Shown piece after piece: positions 62,651 through 64,000 of a stretch of 64,000 bases of DNA (its first letter is position 1; every line of letters begins with the position of its first letter). This stretch comes from Pseudomonas sp. Bc-h (GTDB taxonomy: Bacteria; Pseudomonadota; Gammaproteobacteria; Pseudomonadales; Pseudomonadaceae). The position numbers were made by a program, and so were the translations under genes. The notes beneath the pieces were generated by a model. It had not been told where the DNA came from. It was given only the letters and a program-made list of their open reading frames with translations, and ran no database searches. The stretch lies in contig NZ_MUIN01000015.1 of assembly GCF_002080045.1 (NCBI RefSeq), positions 280,380 to 344,379 on the forward strand, written 5' to 3'.

Positions 62651-64000
62651 ATGAAGTCTTCTGTTTCCGTTCCCTCGGGCACGCTGCACGTCCTTGCCTG
62701 CGGCCTGAGTCTGATGGCCGTTGTGCCTGCCTTTGCCTCCGCCGCCGAGAGCCCTCTGAGCCAGGCGATCAGCCGTCTGAATGCCGATACGCGTCAGCAA
62801 CGTACCGTTGAATTGCAGGATCTGGGCATTGATCGACCGATCATTCTCAACGCCAGTGATGCCCGACGTGAACTGTATCTGCCGGTGCCTGCAGACGTAC
62901 CGCTGACAGATGCCACATTGCATTTCGATGCCAGTTACCTCAACGGCGATGCCGGCCGAAACACCCTGTTGCTGTCGCTGGACGGGTACCCGGTGCGGGC
63001 CTTGGGGCTCAATGAAGAAGAGGGCGATGCCAGCGCGGTACTGGGCGTGGACAAGGCGGCGCGAGACAGCGGCTCGGTTCGCCTGGGTATCGCCTGGTCG
63101 TCGATCATTTCCCGCGTGCAGTGTGAAGACGAGCGTGCCATCGGCAACGTGTTGCGCATCGATCCTCACAGTCGCCTGAGTTACAGCTACGACGCCAGCC
63201 AGTTGCAGGACGTCGGCGCGGCGTGGAATGCACTGCCCGGCAAACCTGGAATCCTCATCGCTCCCGGGCCGCTGTCCAGCGCCAGTTACGACGCGGCCTG
63301 GCGGCTGGGCGTGGCGCTTGAACGCATCGGCAAACAGGCGCGAATCGTGCCGTTCCCCTCTGTAAAGGACAGCATCGATCTGGGCGATCTCAAGATTCCC
63401 GCCGAGCTCAAGCAGATTCCGGCGTTCGCCAGCCTTGACGGCAAAGGCCTGCACACCCTCGACGATCCGGCGCAGATCGGCGCGCTGTTGATGCTCGGGC
63501 AGACCCCGGCGTTGAACGCTGATCTGGCGGTGAGTGATCCGCAACTGCTCAAGGCGATCAACGATTCGCTGGATGCGTTGCAACAGCAGGTGCAGAGCGT
63601 CGATCCTGCGGCCGGCAATGCGTTCTCGCAGTGGCGCGAACGCCACGTCAACCCAGCGCTCAATGCGTCGGGCAAAGACAATGTGCGCCTGGCGTTGCTC
63701 GGCGCGCATCCGCTTTTGATGATTAATCAGGACGCCGCGGGCAAGGCTATTGGCCTGTTCAGCGCGGCCTGGAACAAACTCGCTCGTACCCGCCAGCTGA
63801 CCGTGGGCGAAGAAGCCAACATGCCGATCAGCGATGACGGTCGCGTGGCGTTAACTCGACTGGGCGGCAAGCCCGGCAGCGTCGACGTGCTGGCCAAGGC
63901 CGACTGGAGCGCGAGTTTTCCGTTGGGCAGCGTGGCCTATGACGGCCGCATCCCGACTCACGCCGCGGTCGATGTCTCCGCCTCGCCGGGCGCTTCAGGT
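62651..64000 (+). CDS. BcsB-like cellulose/exopolysaccharide regulatory subunit (partial)
   Basis: 450 residues visible from ATG 62651, still open at the window end. A signal peptide ends near AFASAAES (residue 32). It then has LQDLGIDRPIILNASDARRE and LYLPVPADVPLTDATLHFDA, the start of a BcsB-type carbohydrate-binding domain, and NTLLLSLDGYPVRALGL. BcsB proteins sit in the periplasm and help guide nascent polysaccharide. The synthase itself must be further downstream. It differs from a classic cellulose operon in lying directly behind wecB. Confidence 0.85.
   Translation, partial: MKSSVSVPSGTLHVLACGLSLMAVVPAFASAAESPLSQAISRLNADTRQQRTVELQDLGIDRPIILNASDARRELYLPVPADVPLTDATLHFDASYLNGDAGRNTLLLSLDGYPVRALGLNEEEGDASAVLGVDKAARDSGSVRLGIAWSSIISRVQCEDERAIGNVLRIDPHSRLSYSYDASQLQDVGAAWNALPGKPGILIAPGPLSSASYDAAWRLGVALERIGKQARIVPFPSVKDSIDLGDLKIPAELKQIPAFASLDGKGLHTLDDPAQIGALLMLGQTPALNADLAVSDPQLLKAINDSLDALQQQVQSVDPAAGNAFSQWRERHVNPALNASGKDNVRLALLGAHPLLMINQDAAGKAIGLFSAAWNKLARTRQLTVGEEANMPISDDGRVALTRLGGKPGSVDVLAKADWSASFPLGSVAYDGRIPTHAAVDVSASPGASG

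Noticed and set aside
62207..63709. Minus-strand frame opposite the end of wecB and the BcsB-like gene
   Set aside because: The plus strand has continuous family motifs in wecB and a signal peptide plus BcsB-type domain; the minus frame has neither.

Overview
The window looks like chromosomal DNA of a fluorescent-type Pseudomonas, probably P. fluorescens group. GC is high, and genus-typical neighbours are present: mfd beside a long gap gene, an efe iron operon, and ethanolamine eat/eutBC genes. REP-like palindromes resembling those of this group are scattered between genes. Species placement is inference, since no database search was possible. No rRNA, tRNA, CRISPR array, transposase or integrase was recognised.

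Layout. 1-394: inverted-repeat element, also found as an array at 49650-50500. 395-7172: sugar epimerase plus hexapeptide acyltransferase, AbrB-type membrane protein with divergent LysR regulator, small acidic protein, deoxyribosyltransferase and a FAN1-like VRR-NUC nuclease. 7255-13999 (minus): mfd, csiV and a SWIM/SNF2 helicase in one tight operon, with gap divergent from mfd. 15872-20197 (minus): efeU-efeO-efeB plus a second imelysin gene (efeM-like), with a strong Fur box upstream. 20352-24375: LysR regulator divergent from a CitMHS transporter / AtuA-family / AtuA-C operon. 24508-25569: an unrecognised protein. 25600-28484: DUF3142 gene and a large exported repeat protein. 28741-30299: hipBA module with paired operators. 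30422-33380: two-component system and two small exported proteins. 33583-36750: SF1 helicase and an FMN 2-hydroxyacid oxidase.

36873-37978 is a lower-GC two-gene islet. Its nucleotidyltransferase-like gene is split by a run of twelve G bases inside the glycine-rich motif, so it may be a phase-variable gene. 38107-41951: LacI regulator, galactarate/talarate dehydratase and MFS sugar-acid transporter, with two identical perfect palindromes upstream of the dehydratase. 42064-44144 (minus): DctA-like symporter and FadR-type regulator, with candidate operators. 44442-49629: AraC regulator divergent from ethanolamine permease and EutB/EutC. 49650-50500: repeat array.

50509-53713: gamma-butyrobetaine-hydroxylase-like enzyme, EamA exporter and LysR. 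53715-55634: short-type argC with divergent LysR. 55642-58862: CAP-domain protein and a MauG-like di-haem peroxidase. 59641-60528: dienelactone-hydrolase-family enzyme. 61264-64000: wecB and a BcsB-like gene that runs off the end, likely the start of an exopolysaccharide operon behind a long AT-rich leader.

Themes: many catabolic islands pair a regulator with its enzyme or transporter genes. In three cases (hipBA, galactarate, DctA) palindromic sites overlap the predicted promoter spacer, which gives testable operator models.
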